Below are positions 34,074-45,900 of a DNA stretch of 64,000 nt, one piece after another (the first letter of the stretch is position 1; each line of letters opens with the position of its first letter). Origin of the DNA: Turritopsis dohrnii (taxonomy: Eukaryota; Cnidaria; Hydrozoa; Anthoathecata; Oceaniidae); assembly GCA_027922465.2 (NCBI GenBank), contig BQMF02000041.1:1364001-1428000 (forward strand), in the 5' to 3' direction. The notes below the pieces were generated by a model. It did no database searches. It saw only the letters and a program-made list of their open reading frames with translations, and was not told the origin of the DNA. The position numbers and the translations under genes were made by a program.

Positions 34074-34317
34074 CAGGGTCTAATCTAGGCTGAAAGAGCT
34101 TCCTTTGATCGGACGCTGCCCTCTATGTTTTTATTTTGTAGAAAATTTATTTCGCTATAAAAACTCTAAATCACTCTTGTATAGGGTGGTCACAGGTTTA
34201 ACCCACCGAAATAAAGCTCAGGTTGCCCTTTTCCTAAAAAAAGTGCCCTGTGGATGTTCATAATGTGCCCTTTTCCCTTCTACCGGACGCTGCCCTTCCA
34301 TTCTAGATCAGACCCTG
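34074..34317. mobile_element. 244-bp MITE, CAGGGTCT ends
   Basis: Ends CAGGGTCTAATCTAG and (complement of the right end) CAGGGTCTGATCTAG. TATGC flanks both sides. The motif CGGACGCTGCCCT occurs twice inside in the same orientation. The CAGGG start is hAT-like, but the shared flank is only 5 bp. Confidence 0.7.
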
Positions 34318-35859
34318 TATGCTATAACATCATGAGAAATTGCTGGTTCATTGGAAGATTGTGAGGAGTGTCTTCAAATTGTGAATATGAATCACATGAT
34401 GAAATTGTGAGGATTGGCTGGTCTGAAGTCATGAAATCACTTTAAAATATGCAATGCAATATAAGGATGAGTTCATTGTGTTTCTTTTTTAAAACAAAGA
34501 AAGTTATTCTTTTAAGTTTCCAGTAATTTTATATATAATATTGATTCACTAATTCTATCATCAACACTGAAGATACAAAATAACAATTTAGGGTTAACAA
34601 ACAGTTACTACCAACATTTTGAAAAACACTGAAGGATTTACTTAGTTTTTGTGGTTGTTCATCTCCCAATTTGAGACCATCATGTTGATGTCATATTTTG
34701 GTTATGGGAATAGTGGCGAGATTGTTTTGGATTGGCAATGTCAAAGAAAATCGGAAGAATACTATAAGAAAATGATATACTCAGAAATACTGGAATGATC
34801 ATCATTGACTATGCTAGACAAACTTCTATCCTAAACCAAATATTGCTGCTGAAGGCACAACAATATCAGTAATAAGAGGATTTTTTTTTGTCTGCTAGAG
34901 TTACATATACATATAATGTGTTTTCTTGTTTGTATTTTTGCCAGAAGCTTTTTAGGGCCCTGTCTCCTTCCTGGAATTTTCCTTTTTCAATCTGCAAATT
35001 TTGATTTTGGAGCAGGACAATGTTCTATACAAAGGGCCTTCTTTGAAATATTGATCCAGCCATATGGGAGACAGCCCTGTAATCCTCTTTTTTTAGGATA
35101 ATGATTCCCATTTTGACTGTAACGATTTGATAGAAAAGGTCAACAGGAGTGTTGCTAATGATGTTACAGAGAAAATGTGTGATGATATGGAAATTCCTAC
35201 TGAAAATGATGTATATATAATATAATCATATAGTTTAATCAGTGGCATAGGGGTGATCAAGTGTTTCTCTGACTGCAAAACCACAATGTATAACATGATC
35301 TCTGATTTCTCTGTGAGATCTCTGTTAGGTCTTTCGGATCCATTGACAACTTTTTATTGTTTCTTTCCTAATAGAGCCACTAATGAAAAATTTAGCCAAA
35401 TGTGATAAAGCATTGCAGTGTAATGACTATTGAAGATTCCCTATTAAAGCTTGCTGCTGCAGGATCAATTGATGAGGAGATCTGTTATTGTGCTTTAATC
35501 TAAGTTGAAGTTGATAATTAAGTGGCCCATGTAATTAGACAATGACTTCAAGGACTATTTTCTAAATGTGGCCATCAACAAATTTAAAATGGAGTTCAAT
35601 GATGAATTGGTCCTTCCATATGAAGTTTATACTGCTAAGAATGTCATAGAAGAAAGGAAATGACATTCCCAGTTATATTTGTTACTATGATTTTCTCAAT
35701 AATAGCTGATTTTGAAATAACATTTAATCTGGAGATTACCTATTTTCCTATAGGAATGACTCCACATCAAAGTTGAAGCTTTTCCTTTTGTGCGGCTTTA
35801 GGCGTAAACTCCGAAGATTGTAAATTATTTAAAAGAAAAATATTTGAGAAGAAAAAGAA
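34318..35859. other. No intact gene; possible coding remnants
   Basis: Some plus-strand stretches (for example 35098-35210 and 35440-35660) translate into plausible but repeatedly interrupted protein. They may be a 5' continuation of the decayed KDZ copy that follows, but no family motif is clear. Confidence 0.35.
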
Positions 35860-37640
35860 ACCTAAAGAAAACTTCGTGTTGCGCAAGCACACGTTTCTAA
35901 AACTGTTTTGATGTTGCCGTCAAAATCCGGTGTTGATCGGTTAAGTGTGCATACACATATTTCAACAGCATTTGTTACTCTTTTTAATGTGCCGGCACTT
36001 CGAAAACAGTGGTAGCTATCATGTAGGTCTTCTACTTTTAAATTGAGTGGAGGCCATTTCTGAAATCTCAAGTACCTTCAAAAGAGTGAAATATTGCATT
36101 TTCTACTTTCAACAAGTGATCGTCAATGGCTTTGATATTGATAGCGAGCTTGAAGAAGATGATATTGTGGAGTATGATGAAGAAAGCCCTGCCATTCTGC
36201 CTGAAGACAAGGATTGTATGATTGTTTTGATTATTCTAGCGGCAAGTAAAATGCCGTTAATGGCGAAACGTCTGGATTTTTAAATGTGATGTTTTAATTT
36301 TAGTGGAACGATGTGTTTGATGTGTAGATGGTTTGTGGAACTTTTCTCCAAAATCCCCTAGAAAGAATGTAGTTGATGGAGATCCGTTTCGTTCAAAACT
36401 TCAAAACACATTTGCGAAACTGTAGTTGCGAGGTACCATGCAATCTACCTATCCATTGCAAACGTTTACTGATTTGTATTTATCAGTTTTCGAGTTTCAA
36501 TCTTAACTTATTTGTTTCAGGATGGCTGGTTATCCGATGGTTATCCTGACGGTATTTTCGAATTCAGCGATGTAACAAATCTGTACACTGACCGTTACGT
36601 TAAAAAGTTTAATGTGTACAACCGGTGATGTGTTCAGAAAAAATTTGAACATTCTGTCTTCGGTTTGTCTGCTACAACATGTGCTGGCTATGAACGCGGT
36701 CAGTGTTTTTTGCATTCTTCTTGTTAAATATGATCAATTGTTTATCTAAATTTTTTACATTAATTACTTAACAGTTAATTTTCTGGCACTGTTTTATGAA
36801 ATTTTCAGGATGAGAATTTGTTGGCACAGTTCTGAGTTCGAAGCAGCCATTTCGAGGTTTTGTATCGTGTTACAATGATTAGTACCGACGTTTCGATTCG
36901 ATAAAGTTGTTAGGAAGGCGGACGCTCGAGTCTTCAAACTGTTTGCATCTGATGCATCTCTCGACGCTGTCTTGCTGTCACGGTGTGTGATTCCGTCACC
37001 GAATTTGTTGATGTAGCAGAAACTTGTAATTTGACATGAGACGTTTCAGAGACTGAATGTGCACAAAATGCAACATTATTCTTATGAGCTATTAGAGTGT
37101 ACTGAAAATGAAGGTTTTCCGAATTTGAACATCATCAGTTTAATCCTGATAATATGGCGAGGCTTATTATTTCAGCAGTCACAGTTGTCAACTATGCCAT
37201 GTTCGAACATTTCCTATTGATGCGAAAAATGATGGTGTAAACATCGATGATGTTTGCTGATTTAATGTCCTGATTTAATCTGATTGAAGAGATTCCCACA
37301 AGTTTCTAAAAAGGAAACATCATATTTATTTTCATGGTTTGCCGGCAGCACGGACACTGCTATGGGTATCATAAATTCCTGGATCTGAAGGCCAGAAGGA
37401 TCCATCGACATCCTTGTGCACCCATCTTGAAACAGCACCAGACGTTATTTAGTACAACTTTGTGTGTGGCCTGTCTGAATATACCCATAATCGAGAGTCC
37501 GGCTATTTCTCAAACACAAGGTTTTATCATGACGTTTTCCATGGCTTTTCACGTTTTACCTGTAATTTTTTATTCATATGTCAGAAACGTGAAAGCTTCG
37601 AAAAAAAGACAACATTACACTGTCTGGTGAGCTCTAGTGT
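35860..37640 (+). pseudogene. Decayed KDZ-type transposase gene
   Basis: Plus-strand segments align in order with the better copy on the minus strand. They are LPSKSGVDRLSVHTHI with FVTLFNVP (35900-35990), DIVEYDEESPAILPEDKD (36160-36215), DGLWNFSPKSP (36325-36365), GWLSDGYPDGIFEFSDVTN with LSATTCAGYE (36522-36690), VLSSKQPFRGFVSCY (36830-36880), and the catalytic block GLSEYTHNRESGYFSNTRFY (37465-37530). Stops, shifts and a large deletion (around 37000-37150) break it. The intron positions before WN-VFD and before GW-SD are kept, so this is a DNA-level copy and not a retrocopy. Confidence 0.8.
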
Positions 37641-38384
37641 GTGATTTTGACGAATCATTCTGCAAGCAAGAAGTATCAAAAAATAATAAAATTCTCTTGA
37701 TGAATTATCTTTGCTTTAGTTTGCTGGGCCATTCGTCACTTACATAATTTGGAATCGGAAAGATAAAGTTTCATTCTACAACGTCTCTTGTTTTTCTCAC
37801 ATCCTTCCTAATACGAGAACTATATTGCTAGAACTATAGGTGAATAACTTATTATATGGTGATGTGGAGTTATTTAAGGAAACCATGATTTGAGTTTTTC
37901 TTGGTCTTATGTTAAGCTTAATATGAACTTCAAAGCAAAACAATGGAGATAAAATAGGACAGAAAAAAAATAAAACAGAAAGTGTTTGCTGACTGTGATT
38001 TGAAAAATCAAACACTCTTCTCGTATATAAATAAACTTTCAAAACTCAGTGAACGGATAAAATGTATTGGTCAGTGGTATTTTATGACCTTATTTACTTC
38101 AAGTCAACAGGTAACATAGCGCTTCGGAAGTTTATCTACACACATTGATATGAACAGGAGGACCCTGTTAAATTGCGTTTTACTTGTTACCGGGTGATCT
38201 CATTCGACTTTGATCGAAGCCGTTAAACCAACACACAACCAACAACTGCAATAACGTGACAAAGACTTTCAATTAATGAAATCAATTCCTTGCGATCAAA
38301 CAGTTCCGCATAACCCAACGCCAATTATTCCATGATTTAATTGACATGCTTACACTTGAACTCTGTTACGCTCTTAATAAAGAA

Positions 38385-38920
38385 CTTGTGCATGTCAGTT
38401 GACCCGAACATAGCGTTATTCGGATGAATCACCTCTCATTTTTTTTTTTTTTTTTTCATGATAATCTGTCGATATCACGGATGAGGCTCACTTGTGCATG
38501 TCAGTTGACCCGAACATAGCGTTATTCGGATGAATCACCTCTGAATTTTTTTTTTTTTTTTTCATGGTAATCGGTCGATATCACGCATGAGGCTCACCTG
38601 TGCATGTCAGTTGACCCGAACATAGCGTTATTCGGATGAATCACCTCTGAATTTTTTTTTTTTTTTCATGGTAATCGGTCGATATCACGGATGAGGCTCA
38701 CTTGTGCATGTCAGTTGACCCGAACATAGCGTTATGCGGATGAATCACCTCTGAATTTTTTTTTTTTTTCATGATAATCGGTCGATATCACGGATGAGGC
38801 TCACTTGTGCATGTCAGTTGACCCGAACATAGCGTTATGCGGATGAATCACCTCTGAATTTTTTTTTTTTTTTTTCATGATAATCGGTCGATATCACGGA
38901 TGAGGCTCACTTGTGCATGT
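38385..38920. repeat. About 106-bp tandem array with poly-T stretch, 5 copies
   Basis: Units begin (C)TTGTGCATGTCAGTTGACCC at 38385, 38491, 38597, 38701 and 38804, with a partial sixth at 38910. Each contains ACATAGCGTTATTCGG, a run of about 12-18 T and CGGTCGATATCACGGATGAG. Copies differ by a few substitutions and T-run length. The array sits between the facing 3' ends of the two KDZ copies. Confidence 0.9.
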
Positions 38921-39422
38921 GCATATCATAATTTAGAAGCTCTTTCTCGTGTACACAGAGGTGATTTATGACATTCTTAGGCAATATATTGGTCTAACAA
39001 ATCGTTCCCATCAGATGTTTCGGTGTATACTTCATGAAATGTGTCTGGGTTAGTGATGATGAGGTCATGATTGAGCTAATTACCACCATTTTCCACTATA
39101 TGGATCATATTGACAAGGTCATATTGACAATGAACGGATCACAAATGTCTAAAATGTCTCTCCTAAGAGATGTTGTTTTTAAGAAGAACCCGAATTCAGA
39201 AATGTCGCTCTAAAATGAAGTATCAATGTGACAGTTGGAGAAATGATGAGGTAGGGCAATAAATAACTACGACATTATTTCATTATTTGTATTACTAGAT
39301 AAAGAATGCATTTCACAATTTTACAGCGCCTCAATTGAAGTTAATGAGAAAGGTCTCTCGGGTAAAAAGTTTTGGTGCAATACTTTTAACAAATGTAATG
39401 AAGAAAACTTTTCAAGTCAGAT

Positions 39423-39900
39423 ACATGTTTTTCTTTTTATAAGCATATTTATTTTCAGATGAGGATCGGTTATGCTTAAGCTATCACAAAATAAAGAATG
39501 GTTTATGCTTATGGTATGCTTATTACAATAAAATCCAGTATTCTCGAAAATGAAATAAAAGTTAGCATAAAGTTAGCTATATTATCCTTATGGGCCCCTT
39601 AAAAGCCTATATTTCACTTAACTTGGTTTTTTACGATACAGCCAATGTATTGTTAACACAACTTATTGAAGTTTAAATATGCATGCTTCTATTTACAAAC
39701 AAATATTTGAATTTTGTAGCAACCTAGTGTAACTAAACTATAAAGGGAAATAGGAAGAGAGAAATAACATTTTAAGTGTATAGGCCACATTAGCAGGAAC
39801 AACACAGGCTCATGAATATGCTTATTATATGCTTATGTTTTTGACAAAACTGAGACTGGGTATGCTTATAAACGTTATTCTTATAAAAAGAAAAACATGT
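39423..39900. mobile_element. 478-bp MITE with perfect 21-bp ends and ATGCTTAT repeats
   Basis: Left end ACATGTTTTTCTTTTTATAA(G), right end its exact complement (39880-39900). The interior contains many copies of TATGCTTAT near both ends and no coding sequence. It lies just beyond the stop codon of the minus-strand KDZ gene, so it may belong to that element's 3' region or be a separate insertion. Confidence 0.7.
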
Positions 39901-39969
39901 ACATAGCCATAAAAAAAAGGTAAAATTATAAAAAATGGAAAACTCGGTGATGACAAAAGATACTTACCT

Positions 39970-42900
39970 TTACTGCTGTCCAAACATGGCTACATCTCTT
40001 CTCTTAGCAAATGTTCTATGTTTCTGATGATTCCAAACATTTATAAAAAATTGAAGAAAGAAAGTGAAGTGGCTTTGGGACATAAGTTTTGCAGATGTCT
40101 TAATGTTTTGTATGAAGCTGTTGAACTGTTCGCAGATGGAGGAATTGATAGTGTTGAAACCAAGCAGCTTGTCACATCGAAACGCCGGGGAACATTTATG
40201 AGTAAATCCATGAAAAATATCATGGTAAAACCTCGTCTGGTTGAAGAATCCAGACTCACGATTCTTTGTATACTCGGACAGACTGCAAGCGAAGTCGTAG
40301 AGGATTACCTTTGGAGCAACCTCTAGATGTGTGTATAATGATGCAGAAGGATCCTTGCGCCCTTCCGCACCAGGGATTATATGAAATCCCAAACAATGGC
40401 CATGGCGAGGGCAAAACCAAAGGAAAAGGTACGATATCCCTTTCTTGCTTACTTGCGGAAATCGTTTAGAACATACCAAATCCGGAACATCGTCAAAGTT
40501 CTTGTCACAACTTCCTTTATCGATGTCAAATTTTCGCATATGACGAAGTTGGAGGCCATGTTCTGTGAAGTAATACGCTCGTCCATATTTAGGTGGGTTG
40601 TAGGTGGCAGGAATAGGTACAGCTGGATCCGGTAAAACGTCTTGTTCGTGTATAAGCAGTACTTGCTCCACACAACACTTAATTAACAAGATAATGTCGG
40701 AACTGAGTGCACCATCCTTCATGGTAGACATCACCAAGTGACCTAACTCGAAGTTGTAATAAAATAACTTGTCCGCCAATGATTTTAATTCTTCAAAATT
40801 TTCACAATTTTGCGGCTCTGATAACAAATGTGAAATTTCACGACACACAGATAATGGCAGAATGGTGTCGACCGATGCATCAAATGATAGAAGCTTAAAA
40901 ACACGAGCATAAGCTTTTTTAATGCTTACATCTCCAGTGTTCTGCATAACATTGAATGCGGCTAAACTTTTCTCTGGCAGATGCTTTCTCACGTTGGTGA
41001 CATCAACAGGGTTTTGAGGGTCCTTGTTCAAAATATTGTCACACAAAAGTCGCAAACACGCACGAACATTACGTATTTCGTGATTGTTTAGAGGATTATC
41101 ACCATACCGCAAGAAAGCACGATCCATTCTGCGTAGTGTGTTGTTAGATTCGGCATCTTTAGAAGGGGTTTCAATAGGCGAAACGAAAGTGTGCTTGAAA
41201 CCAATACCAAGTTTAGTACCATCGCACGCCAAAGTTTCACATTTCCCGTCACACCAAAAACAACTTTGCCGAAAATCTATTTTCATTCTTGATGCCCATG
41301 CAAAAAACCAATTGATGAAAGTCTGTACACTCATAAACAGCAATCCATGCGGCAATCCAAACCTTTCATATTTGTTGTTCATACAAGTCACAAAACCACG
41401 GAAAGTCTGCTTTGATGACATAACACTATCAACAAAGTCCCAACCTAAAAAATACATCAAGGGTTTCAAACAAGGTGATAACAATTATTTTGATTATTTT
41501 AACAGTTAGAATCAAACTCACCAATTTCATACCCTGCACATGTAGCAGTAGACAAACAAAAGACCGAATCTTCGTATCCATCCCATTGCAATCTACAACG
41601 ACGAGAAAGACAGACCCTATCGAATACATCGGATACTTTCACACATCGATCAGTGTACAAGTTTGTGGTGTGGCTATAATCGAGTACACCTTCAGGAAAA
41701 TCATCAGAAAACCAGCCAGACTGAAAAGAAAGAAAAGTGGTGTTACATTTTTAAGATGATTATGCGCAATTGTGTGTAATAGTGATTCGGATTATGTGTA
41801 CCACTTACTTCACACTCACAACTAACGTTTTCGATTTTGGGGGCAAACGTTACTTTCACATCACGATTTCGAATATTTGCTTTCAACTCATCACTCATTG
41901 GATCGTTGTCAACTTTTTTTTTGACTTGGTGACCGCGGAGAAAAATTCCATAACCCTGTTTCAGTATCGAATACATCTTTCCACTGAAAAGTGAAAGTTA
42001 ATATAAAAGAAGGCTAGTTAGGCAAACACTTCATGTTACCTAAATGATTACACTAGCGGCCTTTAGACTACAAGACAGTTACAAAAGCAATGCCACTTAC
42101 TCGTTCTTCAGGTAATACTGCAGGAACATCTACATCATATTCATCAAAGTCTTCTTCTTGTACATCGTCTCCAAATACTTCTCTTTGAATATGATTCATG
42201 TAGAAGTTCTGGAATACCGTAAGGTGTGGACATAATGCCACGTTGTGATGTAAGGATCTAACATTTCGACAAGAACCTTCTCCTAACTTGCAAAGTGTTG
42301 AATGGCATTTGACAATTGTTTTAGTCGTTTTCGGTACGTTGTATAACGTAACGAATTCTGCACCAAGATCCGCAATTACTGAAAACCGATCAACTCCAGC
42401 CTTTGAGGGTAGTGATAAAACAGGAACAGTGGCGTATTCTTTACCAGAGGTTATCTTAGCGATGTTGAGATGTGCAGGAGGATCAGCCTCAGGGTTAAGT
42501 TGTAATTTTAGAATCTCATCTAGAAGTCTGGAATGACAACATCCAGATGAGTGAGTGACATCGCTAGTTAAAGTAGTGGCATAAGTTGAACAGGAACATT
42601 CCAGTAACGTTTGACTTTCATATACTTTAGCAGAAACAGCAACAAAATCATTTGACTATAAATATAAAGTACCCATATCATTTCAAATTTCATGAATGAT
42701 ACAATATTTATATTGGATGAAATCGAAAACAACTCGAAAAAGAAGTAACATACAAGAAAATCTCCTGTCTCGCAGCTATACGCATTCATTATGACAAAAT
42801 GAAATTTGTCATTCAAAGTTCTCCAAGCAAGAACACCTTTCCGAAAGAGCTCACCACAGTAGTACTGGTAAAGAGAAAGTGATACTTCTGATGTGAAAGC

Positions 42901-45900
42901 ATGGTAAGTCTAAAAAAGAAAAAGAATTCGCCTAGTTTATAATTTCAGAGATGCCTTCTTCTTTCGACTTCATAAAAAATGCGCAGACAATGCTAGAAAT
43001 ATTTTGAAAAATCTCTGTACTTGTTGTTCAGGGATTGACGTAGACTGTTCAATGTTGAGATCAACATCCTGAAAACAATACATAAATGTAATTTCGGCTA
43101 TTATTACTAGAACATAACATATGTGAAACTAAACTCATCAATACCTTCTCGATATCATCTATGTCATGGCTTTTATCTTGATTGGTAGCATTTAGATTTA
43201 TGGTCATCTTAATATAAAGACACAAAATGCATTTACCTATACTTTTAATTGAAGCAATAGGATGCTGTGATGTTTCCCTACCTGATTTTCCATATGACTA
43301 TCCAACGGACTTCCTTGATACAATTCTTCTTGTTCATCACCACTTTCACTCTTTAACATAAAAGCAAAAGTGTATCTTATCAGATTGTTACAAAATCTGT
43401 AACAAAACACCAGAAAAACATGATCATATCATCAATCGTAAGTGTTACTTCCTTATAAAAACAAGAGCTTACTCAAACACTTGACACATATTCATAACAT
43501 CTTCAAAACTTGACTACAACAATTTAACAATATCTTGAATATTCTTAAGTTACCTGAGGAATGAAATATTGTCGAATTTCATCAAGACTTTTACTTTTAG
43601 ACCTTGTTTTACTGGATTTGGATTCCTTGAAGACTGATTTGGAGTATCTAACTTCAACAGGATGTATTAAGACATTGAACAGGGTGTCATAAATGATGTC
43701 AAGAGACTCATTACGATACAACCAGGCTTGAATGATTCTACTTCTGGGAGACCCAGGATAACGCCTTGAAGAATTAGAAAATTTTTGCTCATGCTTGATT
43801 TTTTGTGATTCATTGAGCCATTGCCATTTATGGTAATTTGGTAAGCAGCTGATCATCCCAAACTGTGACACGAGATTTAAATCTGTATCACATTTTTCAT
43901 ATATGCTTTGAATTAAAGGTGTTCTTGTTGGATTGCTTCTGAACTGAAGCAAACTGCTTTCCCATCCACTAGATTTCGGTTGAGTACAAATAAAGTATCT
44001 AGAATAAAACATATTTGAACGAACAAGAAATAACAAATGGCAGGCAGTAATAATAAAACTTAAAACACGAAGAAATTTTACCGCTGCATCTTTAGATTAT
44101 CCAGATTTTCTTCCCATTTTTGTTGTCGATTGACTACCAAACAAACAACAAATTCACAATCTACTAAACCTTTATTCATGTCTTCAATAAATTGAACAAA
44201 ACTATTATTCACACCAAACTTTTTGTCATAGATCGATCGTTTAAAAGCTTGGTAATTTACAGTTGTTTCATCTAAAAGGGAGGTAATCAACAATATTATT
44301 ATGCTCTTGTAGCGCAGAAAGCTTGAAAAATACAAAACCTTTTAGTTACTTTTTCTGCGATTTGTATACATCGATAACTGTCTTTCAGCATCAACTTCAA
44401 TATCTTTTTTCACATAAACATTGTATGGCAATACAGTAATACCAAGTTGAGAAGTTATTTTTTCAGATGCAACACTGGTGAAAAATCCTTCAAAAGCAGC
44501 ATATTCAAAAAACCGAGCAACATAATATGATTCTTCATTAACTTGAACTTTCAGTACTGCACAGTAAAAAATGCCATCAACAGCTTTTGATGAAGCTAAT
44601 GAAATTAAAGCATCTTCTGCAAATAGCAATGCACATGGTTTTTCAAAATAACCATCTGTCCAATCATCAACTATTGAAGATTCTAATGTGATCGCGCTGT
44701 GACATTTTTCAATATTTTCCATAGTTATTTTTATAACATCTAAGAATTATATACAGATAAATGATAAACTTTGCTGGTAACAGAAAAATACTATGACCCA
44801 TCTGAAATCAAAATCTGTAATTACATACCCAGGCCTGGATGAATGGCGTGCGATCGCACGCGCACGCGCCCACACACGCCTAGATCGGCTAAGGCGTGCG
44901 TTAATCGCACACGTGAATTTCGTAAAAACGGACCCTAGGCGTGCGATTACCGCACGTGCAATCAAACAGCTTTATAAATCGCACGTGCAGAATATTTACG
45001 TTTTTTTCGCAATAACGGAACATTTGATCACATATTTTTTCTTCCATCAGCTGGTAGATTAATCAACAGGTGTTATATATGTTCATATTTACGAAAGAAA
45101 AACTTGTTTGATGAATGAAGTCACGTTTCAACGAACACATATTTTTTTCAATTCCTTTAAGACGAAAGAAAAACTTGTTTGATGAATGAAGTCGCGTTTC
45201 AACGAATACATTTTTTTCAATTCGTCACTGTGCTTGAAATGAAAATGAAAAAAAAATTAAAAAAAATGAAATCACTGTAAATACAGTGTTTCCACATGTA
45301 AGAACTAAGTTTTAAGAACTAAGTTTTTATTATTTCGTTCAGAATTTTTTACCAATTTCTAAAGAAATCTGTTTTACTTGCTGTTTTACTAAGAACTTTT
45401 TATGAACTTTAAAACTTCTACGAAGGAGTGTTCATGAGTACTTTCCAATAAAAATGAGGTGGTATGCATTTTCACTAATTTTCGCTAACGATGGATAGAA
45501 AAGGTGTAACGAAGGGAATCTCTACATTTTGAGTTAGCGTCCTTGGTCCTTAGCGTTTATCGCAACACATCATACGCATGTTTTTTAAATCAAAGTAAAA
45601 AAACTAAACGTCACCGTTTCCTTATTTGTTAAAATATTTTTAATTTAAGGTAGAGAGTAGCTTGTAACATCTGGTTTGCAGAAATCTTTGGTGTTCTATT
45701 GTCAGCAAAAGTTATTTGTTTTTTATTTATTTTAAGGATAGTATTGTAGTTTTGTTATATTTTTTAGCGCACGCCTTGAGTTCGTATGGCGTGCGTTCAT
45801 CGCACGCCATATTTAAAAATACAGAAAATGGCGTGCGATTGCCGCACTCCAAGCATTTTATTCATGACCAGGCCTGCATACCTGTGTTAATGTCTATCTC

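Noticed and set aside
38385..38920. CRISPR array
   Set aside because: The 106-bp units are contiguous tandem repeats without unique spacers, in eukaryotic DNA.
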